Virus record (IMG/VR): IMGVR_UViG_3300009610_000054
Coordinates: 1-39,884 of that record
DNA: 39,884 nt
Origin: a virus
Strand: one strand, 5' to 3'
Below are positions 23,622 through 31,119 of the stretch, in pieces. Positions within the stretch are counted from its first letter, which is position 1, and each line of letters opens with the position of its first letter. The notes beneath the pieces are model-generated. The model saw only the letters and a list, made by a program, of their open reading frames with translations. It was not told the DNA's origin and did not search any database. The position numbers were made by a program, and so were the translations under genes.

Positions 23622-25646
23622 TCATTCTTTCAAATAATGCGGAATTTCGCCCGCGTCGCACGTTACCGGGCAGCCAACCAACCACGGAGGTGTCTTGGAC
23701 ATCTCTGCGTGGATATCGGCATCTGTCACGTCCTGATCGACCTCAAGGACTGCTTCGTCGTGAACATTGAACAAGTTCCACCACCCGCGTTTATCCATGT
23801 TCACGATGTGCCACGCGAGGATGTCGCGCGCTATCGCTTGGGTGATGTTCTCAGTCAGCTTGCCACCGTAGAAGATCATGCGCCTGCCGCCCACATCGGC
23901 GGTGAAGACCGATTTCTTTTTAGGCAGGCCGGTCTCTTTGTCGGGTTCGATGCGAGTCTCGCAACGCACCGCTTTGTAGGTCATCACGCGCCCGGATGGT
24001 AAGGTCATCGTGAAGTCCGAACCGACAGAGCGTTTAAACTGCGCGTCCAGTCTCGCCCATATGCCCTTCTCTTTATCGGCGATGAGCGGATTATCCGCAC
24101 GATATTTCTCCACGATCTTTTTGCTGTTGTAACCATAGCCACTGACCTGCTTCTCGCCGGTGAGGGTCTGCACAGTCACGAATTCGGGGTCGTCCACCGT
24201 GATGTCGAGACCCGCGAGGACCTTCGCCATGAGAATGAATTTCTCCCACCCAGCTTGGTAACTCAGCGCAAGGATGCGCGCCTTGGCGAGGTGGTAGATA
24301 CTCGCCGCCTCGGCGTCCTTCTTCGCGACGAATTTCAAGTCGCCGGGTTTGTTCCAACCCATCGTCGCCCGGGCGTGCGCCTCATATGGAGACATCCCAC
24401 TCGCCATTAGGGCGAGCATCTTTATATCACCCACAATCCACGAGAGCACGCGCGGCTCGATCTGACTCAGGTCCGAAGAAATCATTTTCTTCCCCGGACG
24501 AGGAATGATCAGATGACGAAAATCAATAGCGTGACGAACCCACTCGGGCCACGTGCCGGTGTTCTTCTTCCAGCCCATCGCTTCTTCCTCGCGCGCGGGA
24601 TTAGTCTCCATCAGGCCATGCTCGTTGCAGAACACAGGGCGCTTGCGCATGTTCTGCATGTTGACGCCTTCTGCGCCTGCCCAGCGTCCGGTGTGCGCGC
24701 CGAAATACTTCAACGCGAAGGGCATGGTGCCATCCGGGCGGAGTCGCGCTTTGACCTTCAGAAAAGTTTTGTATAGCTTGTTGACGGATCGCCATGCCGA
24801 CACGGCATAAATCCACTGATGCTTCGGTGCGTAGGCGAGTTCCCATTCCTCGTAGGCTTCCTCGTCTTCGCTCTTGACCGGGCAGCAGGGTATCCCGCTG
24901 CGGCGGCATTGCTCCGCGATGCACTTGGTGGAAGTGGGCTTCGCGTTGAATTCCTCCCACGAGTCGTCGTCCTTGTCTTCGGCCTCCACCATCCACGGGA
25001 TCACCTTTTCGGTGTTCATCTTCATCTCGTGCGTCTGGACGATGAATTGATCGAGCAGGTCCGTGTTGATCTGCACGCCCTTCAAACCTTGGTCGATGGT
25101 AATGCGGCTGATTTCACGCTCCAGTTCCGGCCACTTGTGAAAATGATCATTGAAAATCTTCCAACACCAAAACCCGTCTGGACGCGCGTATTCAATCATC
25201 TGCTGGCGTTCCTCCGGGCTGAAATCATCCGGCCAGTGCTTGCCGTCCGCGTTAGCACGCACTTCTTTTGCAAGCTTCTGCTTATATAGGAATTCTACCG
25301 CTTGCGCGAGCGCGCGACGATTGCAAAGAAAAGCGGTGAGGTTCGCGGTGCAATGAAAGGCTTTGATGCTCGCCATGGTGCCCTTGGGAATCCACTCCCG
25401 ACGCTCCATTTCGGTCATGACGGCTTTTTCTAAATACATGTTGTGGGCGACAACGACGCGGCCCGCGAGACAGCCCCAGTTAAACTCTCGTGGGTTGCCT
25501 ACCCAGCATCGTGTGCCGTCACAGGCGGAAATGAGATAGGGATCGAAGTGTGGGCTGCGGCAATACTGCTCAGCGATCATGGTCGTGAGCGAATACTTCA
25601 GTTTCTTCGAGAAAAAAGTCTCGAAGTCAATTGATAAATGGTCCAT
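23622..25646 (-). CDS. Family A DNA polymerase with 3'-5' exonuclease (674 aa)
   Basis: The replicative polymerase. The DEDD exonuclease shows ExoI D7-F-E9, ExoII 'VAHNMYLEKA' around 67-76, and ExoIII Y153-x3-D157. The polymerase domain has motif A 'SSDLSQIEPRVLSW' near residue 391, motif B as 'KARILALSYQAG' near 450-465 and motif C 'NVHDEAV' near 633. There is no 5' nuclease domain. Length is typical for phage polymerases of this type. It starts ATGGACC in the context TATCTATG and is followed 41 bases later by the primase-helicase gene. A GTTTAAAC site is inside (24032). It copies the phage genome with the primase-helicase; a processivity factor is not evident. Confidence 0.9.
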   Translation of the reverse strand: MDHLSIDFETFFSKKLKYSLTTMIAEQYCRSPHFDPYLISACDGTRCWVGNPREFNWGCLAGRVVVAHNMYLEKAVMTEMERREWIPKGTMASIKAFHCTANLTAFLCNRRALAQAVEFLYKQKLAKEVRANADGKHWPDDFSPEERQQMIEYARPDGFWCWKIFNDHFHKWPELEREISRITIDQGLKGVQINTDLLDQFIVQTHEMKMNTEKVIPWMVEAEDKDDDSWEEFNAKPTSTKCIAEQCRRSGIPCCPVKSEDEEAYEEWELAYAPKHQWIYAVSAWRSVNKLYKTFLKVKARLRPDGTMPFALKYFGAHTGRWAGAEGVNMQNMRKRPVFCNEHGLMETNPAREEEAMGWKKNTGTWPEWVRHAIDFRHLIIPRPGKKMISSDLSQIEPRVLSWIVGDIKMLALMASGMSPYEAHARATMGWNKPGDLKFVAKKDAEAASIYHLAKARILALSYQAGWEKFILMAKVLAGLDITVDDPEFVTVQTLTGEKQVSGYGYNSKKIVEKYRADNPLIADKEKGIWARLDAQFKRSVGSDFTMTLPSGRVMTYKAVRCETRIEPDKETGLPKKKSVFTADVGGRRMIFYGGKLTENITQAIARDILAWHIVNMDKRGWWNLFNVHDEAVLEVDQDVTDADIHAEMSKTPPWLVGCPVTCDAGEIPHYLKE

Positions 25647-25655
25647 AGATACTAC

Positions 25656-25679
25656 GTGGTCCCTTCACGCGGGGACCAC
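25656..25679 (-). terminator. Hairpin between the 125-aa gene and the polymerase gene
   Basis: GTGGTCCC and GGGACCAC form a perfect 8-bp stem with an 8-base loop ten bases upstream of the polymerase ATG. No U-run follows, so it is more likely an attenuator, RNA-processing site or operator than a full terminator. The rest of the 76-base gap (25647-25722) shows no gene. Confidence 0.45.
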
Positions 25680-25722
25680 ATCGCGGGCGTCTTACCCTCC
25701 GCCACGGGGTATAGTGCCGACG

Positions 25723-26103
25723 CTAACGCGTTGCACCAAGAGTCACGCCGGTGGTTTGCCGCCACACCTTCGATTGGATGATGCGAGCAACCTGCCGATT
25801 GATAATGGGCTTGAGTTTTTCGATCAAAGCCCCGGTAAGAAAGTCATCCACCGGCTCTAGGACCCCGGATGCCGCAACGTCCTTCATTGAGTCGGTGCGC
25901 AGGCCCCGGACAAATGATTCGACATCGGCTTCCACCTCATCGATGAAGTCCTGACCCACTCGGGTGAACTTCGGGCGCAGCCGTTGCGCGCAGTTCAGCG
26001 CGTGCTGCTTGATGGCGGACTTGTTCAGGAACCGCAGAGAGGCGAGGTCCAACCCATCCATGATGTCGCCGGTCACCGGCTTGTCGAGAACAGAACTATT
26101 CAT
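25723..26103 (-). CDS. Small protein with possible histone-like helix pair (126 aa)
   Basis: From ATG 26103 (overlapping the SprT gene end by eight bases) the product begins MNSSVLDKPVTGDIMDG. The middle reads 'NKSAIKQHALNCAQRL' then 'KFTRVGQDFIDEVEADVESFVRGLR', that is, a short helix, an R-V/S-x-x loop and a long amphipathic helix. This recalls the first half of a histone fold, where 'RVS..A...L......I' begins helix 2. The C-terminal part has a basic helical segment ('EKLKPIINRQVARIIQSKVW'). A DNA-binding or architectural role beside the polymerase gene is possible, but the fold is only suggested by pattern; no family is certain. An upstream in-frame start at 26136 lies inside SprT and is rejected. 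Confidence 0.65.
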   Translation of the reverse strand: MNSSVLDKPVTGDIMDGLDLASLRFLNKSAIKQHALNCAQRLRPKFTRVGQDFIDEVEADVESFVRGLRTDSMKDVAASGVLEPVDDFLTGALIEKLKPIINRQVARIIQSKVWRQTTGVTLGATR

Positions 26104-26737
26104 CGTCGTCACCTTCCAGTTCCTCGGGAATTTCATACTCCATGGGCTTCTTCGTCACCGGAGATAAAGGCGCGCCGAGATCGTTGATCCACTTTCGCGT
26201 AACGCGGCAGACGTAGCCGGACTTTTTGCACTCGCACTTCACGAGGCGCGTGGTTTGCTTTTTGGTCGGGCGCTTGTTCCCGTCCAACTTGGCGTGCGGA
26301 AACGGGCCGAGTTTCTCGTGCCAGTCTTTGCACATCTCCACCAATTCCTTGCTGGCGTAGGTTGAAGTCAACTTGCCTTCGAGCAGGATCGCGCGGGCGC
26401 ACTTGCCGAAAACCTTGTTGTGCCCTTCCTCGTTGCCCACGGTGGCGTGAATCAATTCGTGGATCAACACAGGCAGGATGCCTTGGGGATCAGACGGCTT
26501 GTCGAGCCACGGCGTGATGAAAATTTGCGCGACCTTATCGGACGCAGCGGTTTTGCACCATGCTTGGCCAAGAACCCGGCCTTTGGCACTCAAAGCTTTG
26601 TGAGAGGGCCAGCCGCAGGAGACGCGGACTTCCGGGACGGTGTAACCCTTCTCGGTAAAGAAGGGACGCATGAGAGAGACGGCTGCAAGCAGCCATCCCT
26701 CCCGAGTTGTATGTTTTAATTTGCTATCTTGTTTCAT
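26096..26737 (-). CDS. SprT-like zinc metalloprotease (213 aa)
   Basis: The active site 'LIHELIHATVGNEEGHNKVF' contains H93-E94-x-x-H97 and a third ligand H106, the SprT/Spartan layout (HExxH plus a downstream His). The C-terminal 'VKCECKKSGYVCRV' region (about 167-180) looks like a partial zinc ribbon, also usual in the family. Cellular SprT/Spartan proteins degrade proteins crosslinked to DNA; phage versions occur in replication modules and probably clear protein blocks or target host factors. The acidic tail is GDDDE. It is the first gene after a strong sigma-70-type promoter, with a leader of only a few bases. It overlaps the next gene by eight bases. Confidence 0.85.
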   Translation of the reverse strand: MKQDSKLKHTTREGWLLAAVSLMRPFFTEKGYTVPEVRVSCGWPSHKALSAKGRVLGQAWCKTAASDKVAQIFITPWLDKPSDPQGILPVLIHELIHATVGNEEGHNKVFGKCARAILLEGKLTSTYASKELVEMCKDWHEKLGPFPHAKLDGNKRPTKKQTTRLVKCECKKSGYVCRVTRKWINDLGAPLSPVTKKPMEYEIPEELEGDDDE

Positions 26738-26749
26738 GTAGCTTGCAAC

Positions 26750-26778
26750 ACTATAGCAGATTGTTTAAACTCTGTCAA
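26750..26778 (-). promoter_or_regulatory. Early sigma-70-type promoter with GTTTAAAC in its spacer
   Basis: On the minus strand TTGACA (26778-26773), 17 bases, then TATAGT (26755-26750) preceded by TGC (extended -10). The spacer holds the palindrome GTTTAAAC (26763-26770), one of ten copies. Only 12 bases separate the -10 from the SprT ATG, so the mRNA leader would be about 5 bases. It is the best host-type promoter in the window and should drive the SprT-polymerase-primase-sigma unit. Confidence 0.8.
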
Positions 26779-26786
26779 GTCTCCTA

Positions 26787-27017
26787 CTATTGGGCCAGAA
26801 GTGACAGGACGCGTGACCGAGTCGCGGACGCACGAGAGATTTCGGCGTGGCGTTCGCTCACCGAATTTTGCAGCTTCGCGATGACCAGATTGTCGAGACG
26901 ATTGTCTTCGTCATTCTGGACTTGGAGAGCAGCGAGTTCGTTGGCGATGTGTTCCAGCGGCGCGATGATGTCGCTGTAACGGCGCGGGAACAAACGGCGG
27001 AGAATCATTTTCAGCAT
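26787..27017 (-). CDS. Small helical protein (76 aa)
   Basis: The 76-residue product starts with a basic amphipathic segment (MLKMILRRLFPRRY) and continues as one long helix with heptad-like Leu/Ala/Ile spacing ('IIAPLEHIANELAALQVQNDED NR LDNLVIAKLQ'), so a short coiled coil is likely. The start context is AAATATG. It is flanked by a 10-bp hairpin upstream and the early promoter downstream, so it ends its own unit. A membrane-associated or protein-binding role is possible. No family is recognised. Confidence 0.6.
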   Translation of the reverse strand: MLKMILRRLFPRRYSDIIAPLEHIANELAALQVQNDEDNRLDNLVIAKLQNSVSERHAEISRASATRSRVLSLLAQ

Positions 27018-27033
27018 ATTTGTAAATGGGTTA

Positions 27034-27062
27034 GAGTGGGGAGACTGACGGGCTCCCCACTC
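27034..27062 (-). terminator. 10-bp GC hairpin after the 304-aa gene
   Basis: GAGTGGGGAG (27034-27043) and CTCCCCACTC (27053-27062) form a perfect 10-bp stem with a 9-base loop, seven bases after the upstream stop codon. No U-run follows. It may protect the 3' end of the abundant upstream mRNA or reduce downstream transcription. Confidence 0.5.
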
Positions 27063-27068
27063 AGATGA

Positions 27069-27983
27069 TTAACTATGGAGAACTTGCCGGACAAATTCCA
27101 GCAGGGTCTCGTCGGTCGGGCCGGTCGGAATACAGACCGGGACCCACGCCTTGTTACCGCCCGGATACGATTCTTCCTTGCTCGTGATCGCGAAAACGTA
27201 GCTGGGGTAACCGCCACGCTTCAGGCAACCCATCGCGCGAGCCGTGAAGAACGCGCGCTTGGCGACGGTGTAGGAGGTGCCCTTCAGGCCCCACAGACCG
27301 AGCGCGAACTTGCGCGGGCCGGGAGTGCCCTTGATGAGTTCGTCGATGTCGTAGGTGAAGACCGGGTCCGGGTCTTCCGGCTTCGAGCCCTTGGCGACGA
27401 GATGCGCCGGGCGTTGAATCGCGATGAGCGCCTCAGCGAGGCATTCAAAGCGTTTCATACCAGCGGCCTTCTTCGACTTCCACTCGTTGTAGTCGAGCGT
27501 GCCGCCATTGGCGCGAACAGCGTCTTCGGAGTCCACGATCATGCCGCGACCGCCACCTTCAACTTTTTCCACGTAGCGTGTCGGGCGGAAGCCGAGCACG
27601 ATCAGCGAAACGGGCGGCGATCCCGCTTTCTTTACTTCGCCGTCTTTAATGACGGGCGGAACGAACAACTCGACCTTCTGATCATAGACCAAGGACCCGG
27701 GAGCGAAGGTGTCCTTCAGATCGCCGATGTTCTGAACGATGTTCAGGCGGGGCAGGATGATTTCCTTCATCTCGGGAATCTTATCACCGAGCACCATGCC
27801 AGCCGGAGCAATCGCCGTGTTGTTATTTCGAACCGCAAGAGCCTGAGTCGCCGGTTGAGAAGGGGCCACGTAGGTCGTCGATTCGACAGTAACGCCTTGC
27901 ACGGGCGTCTCGTGTGTCTCGGTTCGCTCCAAGACGGGAGCCGGGCTCGCGCCCGATTCAGGACCAAACGTTACGTTTGCCAT
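27069..27983 (-). CDS. Possible ssDNA-binding/recombination partner protein (304 aa)
   Basis: A 304-residue soluble protein. Residues 1-60 are Thr/Pro/Ala-rich and probably disordered. From about 70 on a mixed alpha/beta domain begins 'EMKEIILPRLNIVQNIGDLKDTFAPGSLVYD' and continues with strands ('VSLIVLGFRPTRYVEKV', 'KFALGLWGLKGTSYTVAKRAFFTARAMGC'). It is immediately downstream of a Cas4-like nuclease and upstream of the replication genes, the place where phages often encode an ssDNA-binding or annealing protein. That is the only basis for the suggested role. The leader is purine-rich (AAAGAAAGAAAAACAAAATATG), perhaps favouring high expression. Confidence 0.6.
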   Translation of the reverse strand: MANVTFGPESGASPAPVLERTETHETPVQGVTVESTTYVAPSQPATQALAVRNNNTAIAPAGMVLGDKIPEMKEIILPRLNIVQNIGDLKDTFAPGSLVYDQKVELFVPPVIKDGEVKKAGSPPVSLIVLGFRPTRYVEKVEGGGRGMIVDSEDAVRANGGTLDYNEWKSKKAAGMKRFECLAEALIAIQRPAHLVAKGSKPEDPDPVFTYDIDELIKGTPGPRKFALGLWGLKGTSYTVAKRAFFTARAMGCLKRGGYPSYVFAITSKEESYPGGNKAWVPVCIPTGPTDETLLEFVRQVLHS

Positions 27984-28007
27984 ATTTTGTTTTTCTTTCT
28001 TTGTTGA

Positions 28008-29264
28008 TTAGTCGCTCTTTGCGACCGCTTTTAAATAGGTGTAAGGATCGCCCTTCGTCACCGCGCCATTCTCGATAATCTTGGCTTGAAATTCCCGGAG
28101 GGTGGCTGCCTTCTGGCCCCGTTGGGCTTTGTTCTCAATTGCTTTTTCCAGAGTTCCGAACGGCGGTTCCTGTGATAACAGCGCATCGTATTCTTCCTTC
28201 GTCAGATATTGCTGTGAAACTTCGCGAAGCTTCTTCACGTCCGTGACGCTGCGCTTCGAGCCGGTAGCCAACGTAAAGCCGTCTGGCACATCGGCGTCTC
28301 GCCGGACCACCCGGTCAGTGATGCGGCCACGGTAAGCAGCCGCCCATACCGCCATGACTGCCGCAAGCGCAAGGCCATGCTTCGTGTCGCGCGCGTTATG
28401 CACTTTAGTGGGCGTGATGTCGTCCGGGATTTTCAACGGATCGAATTTCTTGCCGAGAACAAAAGCAATGTCCAGCACCTTCGTGCAGTCCGCGATGTTC
28501 GCGCAGAAAAGACAGTTCGGGATCGTGGGGTTGGCCATAGACCAATCACCCTTGGTGGCGAGTTGCCGAGCCTTGCGAGCGCGCTCCACCACGGTCATGA
28601 TGCGCAGATAGTTTTTTGCGACGGTCTCCCGGGCGAAGTAATGATTGGTGATGACGTTGGTGTTCGGCTGTTTGAAAAAGAATCGAGCCCCTCTGAGCGA
28701 GGCGTAGCGCCGGAACAGGCCGAGCACGTAAGCGATACCCTGCAAATTGTTTTCGGCCTTCTCCACCGGCCACATGCCGAACTTCCAATCGAAAAGTTCC
28801 GCGTAAGTGCGGTCGTGCGTGATCAAAACCCGGTCCACGAATCCAGCGGTGGTGGCTTCAGCGTCCTCATACTTCAGGTCGTCGATGGGCAGATAGGTTT
28901 CGGTCAGTTCGATGATCTGCGGCGTTCGCTCGTGAGCGATTTGAAATGTTTCGTGATCGTCCGCGCCATCCAGCGTTGCGGCGAGAGCCTTCACCGCTTC
29001 GGTTCGGGCATCAATTGCGAGGCGCACGCGACCGTCATAAAAGTCCAAACACTCCGCTGCCGCTGCGGCATCCTCATCGCTCAGGCGCGCATCATCTTCG
29101 CGCGTCTCCGTGACCTTGTGCGAGATCGTTCCAATGATGGTGCGGATGTGCGTGCTAGACTTGCTCTTGTAATGTGGGCACACTTCAGTGGGCTGGAGCG
29201 AAGATGGGGAATAAGGATGGTGCGCCCTTTCCTCGGTTGCGGTGGGAGTAACAGCGGCGCTCAT
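28008..29264 (-). CDS. Cas4/RecB-like PD-(D/E)XK nuclease with Fe-S-type cysteines, DUF2800-like (418 aa)
   Basis: Nuclease motifs are clear: 'GTISHKVTE' with H49, 'GFVDRVL' with D144, 'ELFDWKFG' with D159-W-K161, and Q175...Y179. Four cysteines are placed as in AddB/Cas4 'iron staple' proteins: C29 near the N-terminus, then C252-x2-C255-x5-C261, so a 4Fe-4S cluster is likely. The family acts as an exonuclease on DNA ends and often works with an ssDNA-annealing or binding protein. The next gene is a candidate partner. The C-terminal 130 residues are helical and basic. The start overlaps the stop of a 54-residue gene as ATGA. Its role is likely recombination or degradation of host DNA. Confidence 0.8.
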   Translation of the reverse strand: MSAAVTPTATEERAHHPYSPSSLQPTEVCPHYKSKSSTHIRTIIGTISHKVTETREDDARLSDEDAAAAAECLDFYDGRVRLAIDARTEAVKALAATLDGADDHETFQIAHERTPQIIELTETYLPIDDLKYEDAEATTAGFVDRVLITHDRTYAELFDWKFGMWPVEKAENNLQGIAYVLGLFRRYASLRGARFFFKQPNTNVITNHYFARETVAKNYLRIMTVVERARKARQLATKGDWSMANPTIPNCLFCANIADCTKVLDIAFVLGKKFDPLKIPDDITPTKVHNARDTKHGLALAAVMAVWAAAYRGRITDRVVRRDADVPDGFTLATGSKRSVTDVKKLREVSQQYLTKEEYDALLSQEPPFGTLEKAIENKAQRGQKAATLREFQAKIIENGAVTKGDPYTYLKAVAKSD

Positions 29265-29425
29265 TCGACTTCCTCGATGATCACGTCATGGACGTGGAGG
29301 TTCGCGCCGATGATGTCGTCGCCAAGCTTGATGGCTTCCTGCTCAGCAGCCTTTTCGTCGGCAGCCACGACATCGATATTGACGCTGCCCCGGTATAGAA
29401 GATGGACTTTGAATTTCTTAGTCAT
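29261..29425 (-). CDS. Small protein (54 aa) coupled to the nuclease gene
   Basis: The frame starts MTKKFKVHLLYRGSVNIDV, then a helical 'EKAAEQEAIKLG', and ends 'VHDVIIEEVE'. The beta-alpha-beta pattern with an acidic tail looks like a real small domain. It overlaps both neighbours by ATGA (start at 29425, stop at 29261-29263), the standard linkage of this operon. Function unknown; it could be a small cofactor of the nuclease. Confidence 0.7.
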   Translation of the reverse strand: MTKKFKVHLLYRGSVNIDVVAADEKAAEQEAIKLGDDIIGANLHVHDVIIEEVE

Positions 29426-29595
29426 CGGAGGTTGCCTTTAGCTGCGGCCTTACCAAGCCATTTGCGCTGGATGCAGGGCCGGGATTCGTCGATTGGAAGG
29501 TGGCGGGTGATAGAAGCTTTCTTGCCTGCGGCATCGGTGTTGTGGAAGACTACCATTTGGTGGTTGCGTCGAGGACTTTTAGAAATCACGATCAT
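29422..29595 (-). CDS. Small basic protein (57 aa)
   Basis: It starts MIVISKSPRRNHQMVVFHN and ends 'RKWLGKAAAKGNLR'. It is strongly basic with a short beta N-terminus and a helical tail. The ATG lies 19 bases after the SF2 helicase stop and the TGA overlaps the next ATG. It may bind nucleic acid. No family is recognised. Confidence 0.65.
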   Translation of the reverse strand: MIVISKSPRRNHQMVVFHNTDAAGKKASITRHLPIDESRPCIQRKWLGKAAAKGNLR

Positions 29596-29613
29596 AATAA
29601 ATTCAAAGTTACA

Positions 29614-31119
29614 TCAAACTGTGCAGTTCCCTAAGGCGGTTGACCACATTAAATTGAAAGGATTTAAGTCCTCGTCGTTCAGCGCGTCGAGGTTGTTTAA
29701 ACACCTCTGCAAGTTCTTGTGAACTCGGACCTCCACCGTCTTCGCGGCGAACATCACCCGGTAGTGACAGTTCTCGCCGCCGTCGCGGTGTAGCCTGCCG
29801 AACACCTGCTTCAGTGTGATAGCCTTCTCGGGCGGGAACACTAGGCCGATTCTTCTCGCGCCGTGAAGTGAGACGGCAATACCACCAGCTTCATTGTTGA
29901 CGACGATAATTCGCGATCTCCCCGCCTGAAAATCATCAATGCACTTTTGTCGGTCACCCTCCCTTTGCTGTCCCTTAATAGAACAACTAGTTGAGAGACG
30001 CGCGCAGACTTCGGCCATGGTTTCCTTGAAGTTGACGAAGACCGCGACTTGATATCCTTTGTCCAAGTAGTCTCTTGCCAATTCGACACCAATTGGTGTC
30101 TTAAGTAGCTCGATCTTCTGTCGGGCTCGGAGAATCTGAGTGAGCGGATGGTCTGGATCGACATCCCCCGCTGACCGAAGATCAAGTCGTTCCAGTGCCT
30201 CCGCCATTTGATCGTAAAGCCGGTTAAGTTCGTTGTATTCATCGAGGTCATATAATTCACTTACAATTTCTCTCTTTGGAAATCCCGGGATATCTTCCAC
30301 GCAAACCCGCACTCCACGGGCAGGGATGATACTCCGGCGAATCTCCGCCATTACCTCCAATTGTTTAGCAGGAGTCACGCGCCATTGCAAGCCCCGCATT
30401 GGCTCTCTGCGAACACCTTTCTGCCGAGCCCATATCTCAAACCGGTCCTTACCACCGAAAAGCATGTCGTGATCCAGCGTGTGGAGGTCCAGAAAATAGC
30501 CCAGTGCCCGCATCTTTGTCGGGTCAGTGGCAGCGGTGGCGGAGAGCACCAAGGATTTAGGAACTCCCCTTCGGGCGGCGATCATCATGTCGGCGTTGAG
30601 AGAATCCAAGCCGCCGCAGCGATGGCCCTCGTCGAAAATCGTCATCTTGATCTGTGGCGCGAAGTGGAAGTCCCCATACTTCCACGGCTTCTTTTTTATC
30701 TCTACGCAGTGAATCCCGGATGGGTGACAGTAACAGGGAACGAACTTCTGAAAGTTTACTTTGAGTTGACACCATTGGCATTTGTATACCTCGTCGCTTG
30801 TGTATCCGGCTGGCGGAGTGTTATCCCATCTCCCATAGGGAGTGCGCCCCGTCCTCAACATCTCGTAATTGATTACCGAGAGGGAATCGCTGAAATGCTC
30901 AGCCGCCCGATGCCATTGGCTCACCGCGACTTTCGGCACGATGACGAGGGTCGGGAGTTTCATCGCGACCGCCACGGCTGCCGCTACAAAAGTTTTCCCA
31001 GTCCCGGTATCGCTGAAGTCGCACGCAGTGCGAGACGATGAGAGAATATCCAGCAGGTGCCGGGCAGGTTCGATCTGATGTGGCCGGAGCCTCTCCCGAA
31101 TTTCGGGCGTTAGATTCAC
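29614..31119 (-). CDS. SF2 (DEAD-like) helicase with Cys cluster insertion (501 aa)
   Basis: Motifs in order: the N-terminal 'LRPHQ' Q-like motif, Walker A 'SDTGTGKT' at 36-43, motif Ia 'VIVPKVAVSQW', Walker B 'IFDEGHRCGG' with D163-E164-G-H166, motif III 'LSATAA' near 195, and motif VI 'QVFGRLHRDGG' near 460. Between Ia and II an insertion contains C114, C117, C129, C131 and C138, a probable zinc-binding patch. The architecture resembles phage SF2 helicases used in replication, recombination or branch migration. It overlaps the HD gene start by ATGA. The 16-bp palindrome (30085-30100) and GTTTAAAC (29695) are inside this gene. Confidence 0.85.
   Translation of the reverse strand: MNLTPEIRERLRPHQIEPARHLLDILSSSRTACDFSDTGTGKTFVAAAVAVAMKLPTLVIVPKVAVSQWHRAAEHFSDSLSVINYEMLRTGRTPYGRWDNTPPAGYTSDEVYKCQWCQLKVNFQKFVPCYCHPSGIHCVEIKKKPWKYGDFHFAPQIKMTIFDEGHRCGGLDSLNADMMIAARRGVPKSLVLSATAATDPTKMRALGYFLDLHTLDHDMLFGGKDRFEIWARQKGVRREPMRGLQWRVTPAKQLEVMAEIRRSIIPARGVRVCVEDIPGFPKREIVSELYDLDEYNELNRLYDQMAEALERLDLRSAGDVDPDHPLTQILRARQKIELLKTPIGVELARDYLDKGYQVAVFVNFKETMAEVCARLSTSCSIKGQQREGDRQKCIDDFQAGRSRIIVVNNEAGGIAVSLHGARRIGLVFPPEKAITLKQVFGRLHRDGGENCHYRVMFAAKTVEVRVHKNLQRCLNNLDALNDEDLNPFNLMWSTALGNCTV
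30085..30100. repeat. 16-bp perfect palindrome, copy 2
   Basis: GACACCAATTGGTGTC is identical to the core of the copy at 9647-9666. Here it encodes TPIGV on the minus strand of the SF2 helicase gene, the same residues with the same codons as in the giant virion gene on the plus strand. Confidence 0.8.

Noticed and set aside
28377-29441. 354-codon plus-strand frame opposite the Cas4-like nuclease gene
   Set aside because: The minus strand carries a full nuclease motif set and four placed cysteines. The plus frame is an antisense shadow.
29695-29702. GTTTAAAC copies as remnants of cloning or linker sequence (PmeI site)
   Set aside because: Copies lie inside conserved reading frames with different flanks and no shared linker sequence, so a vector or adaptor origin is unlikely.
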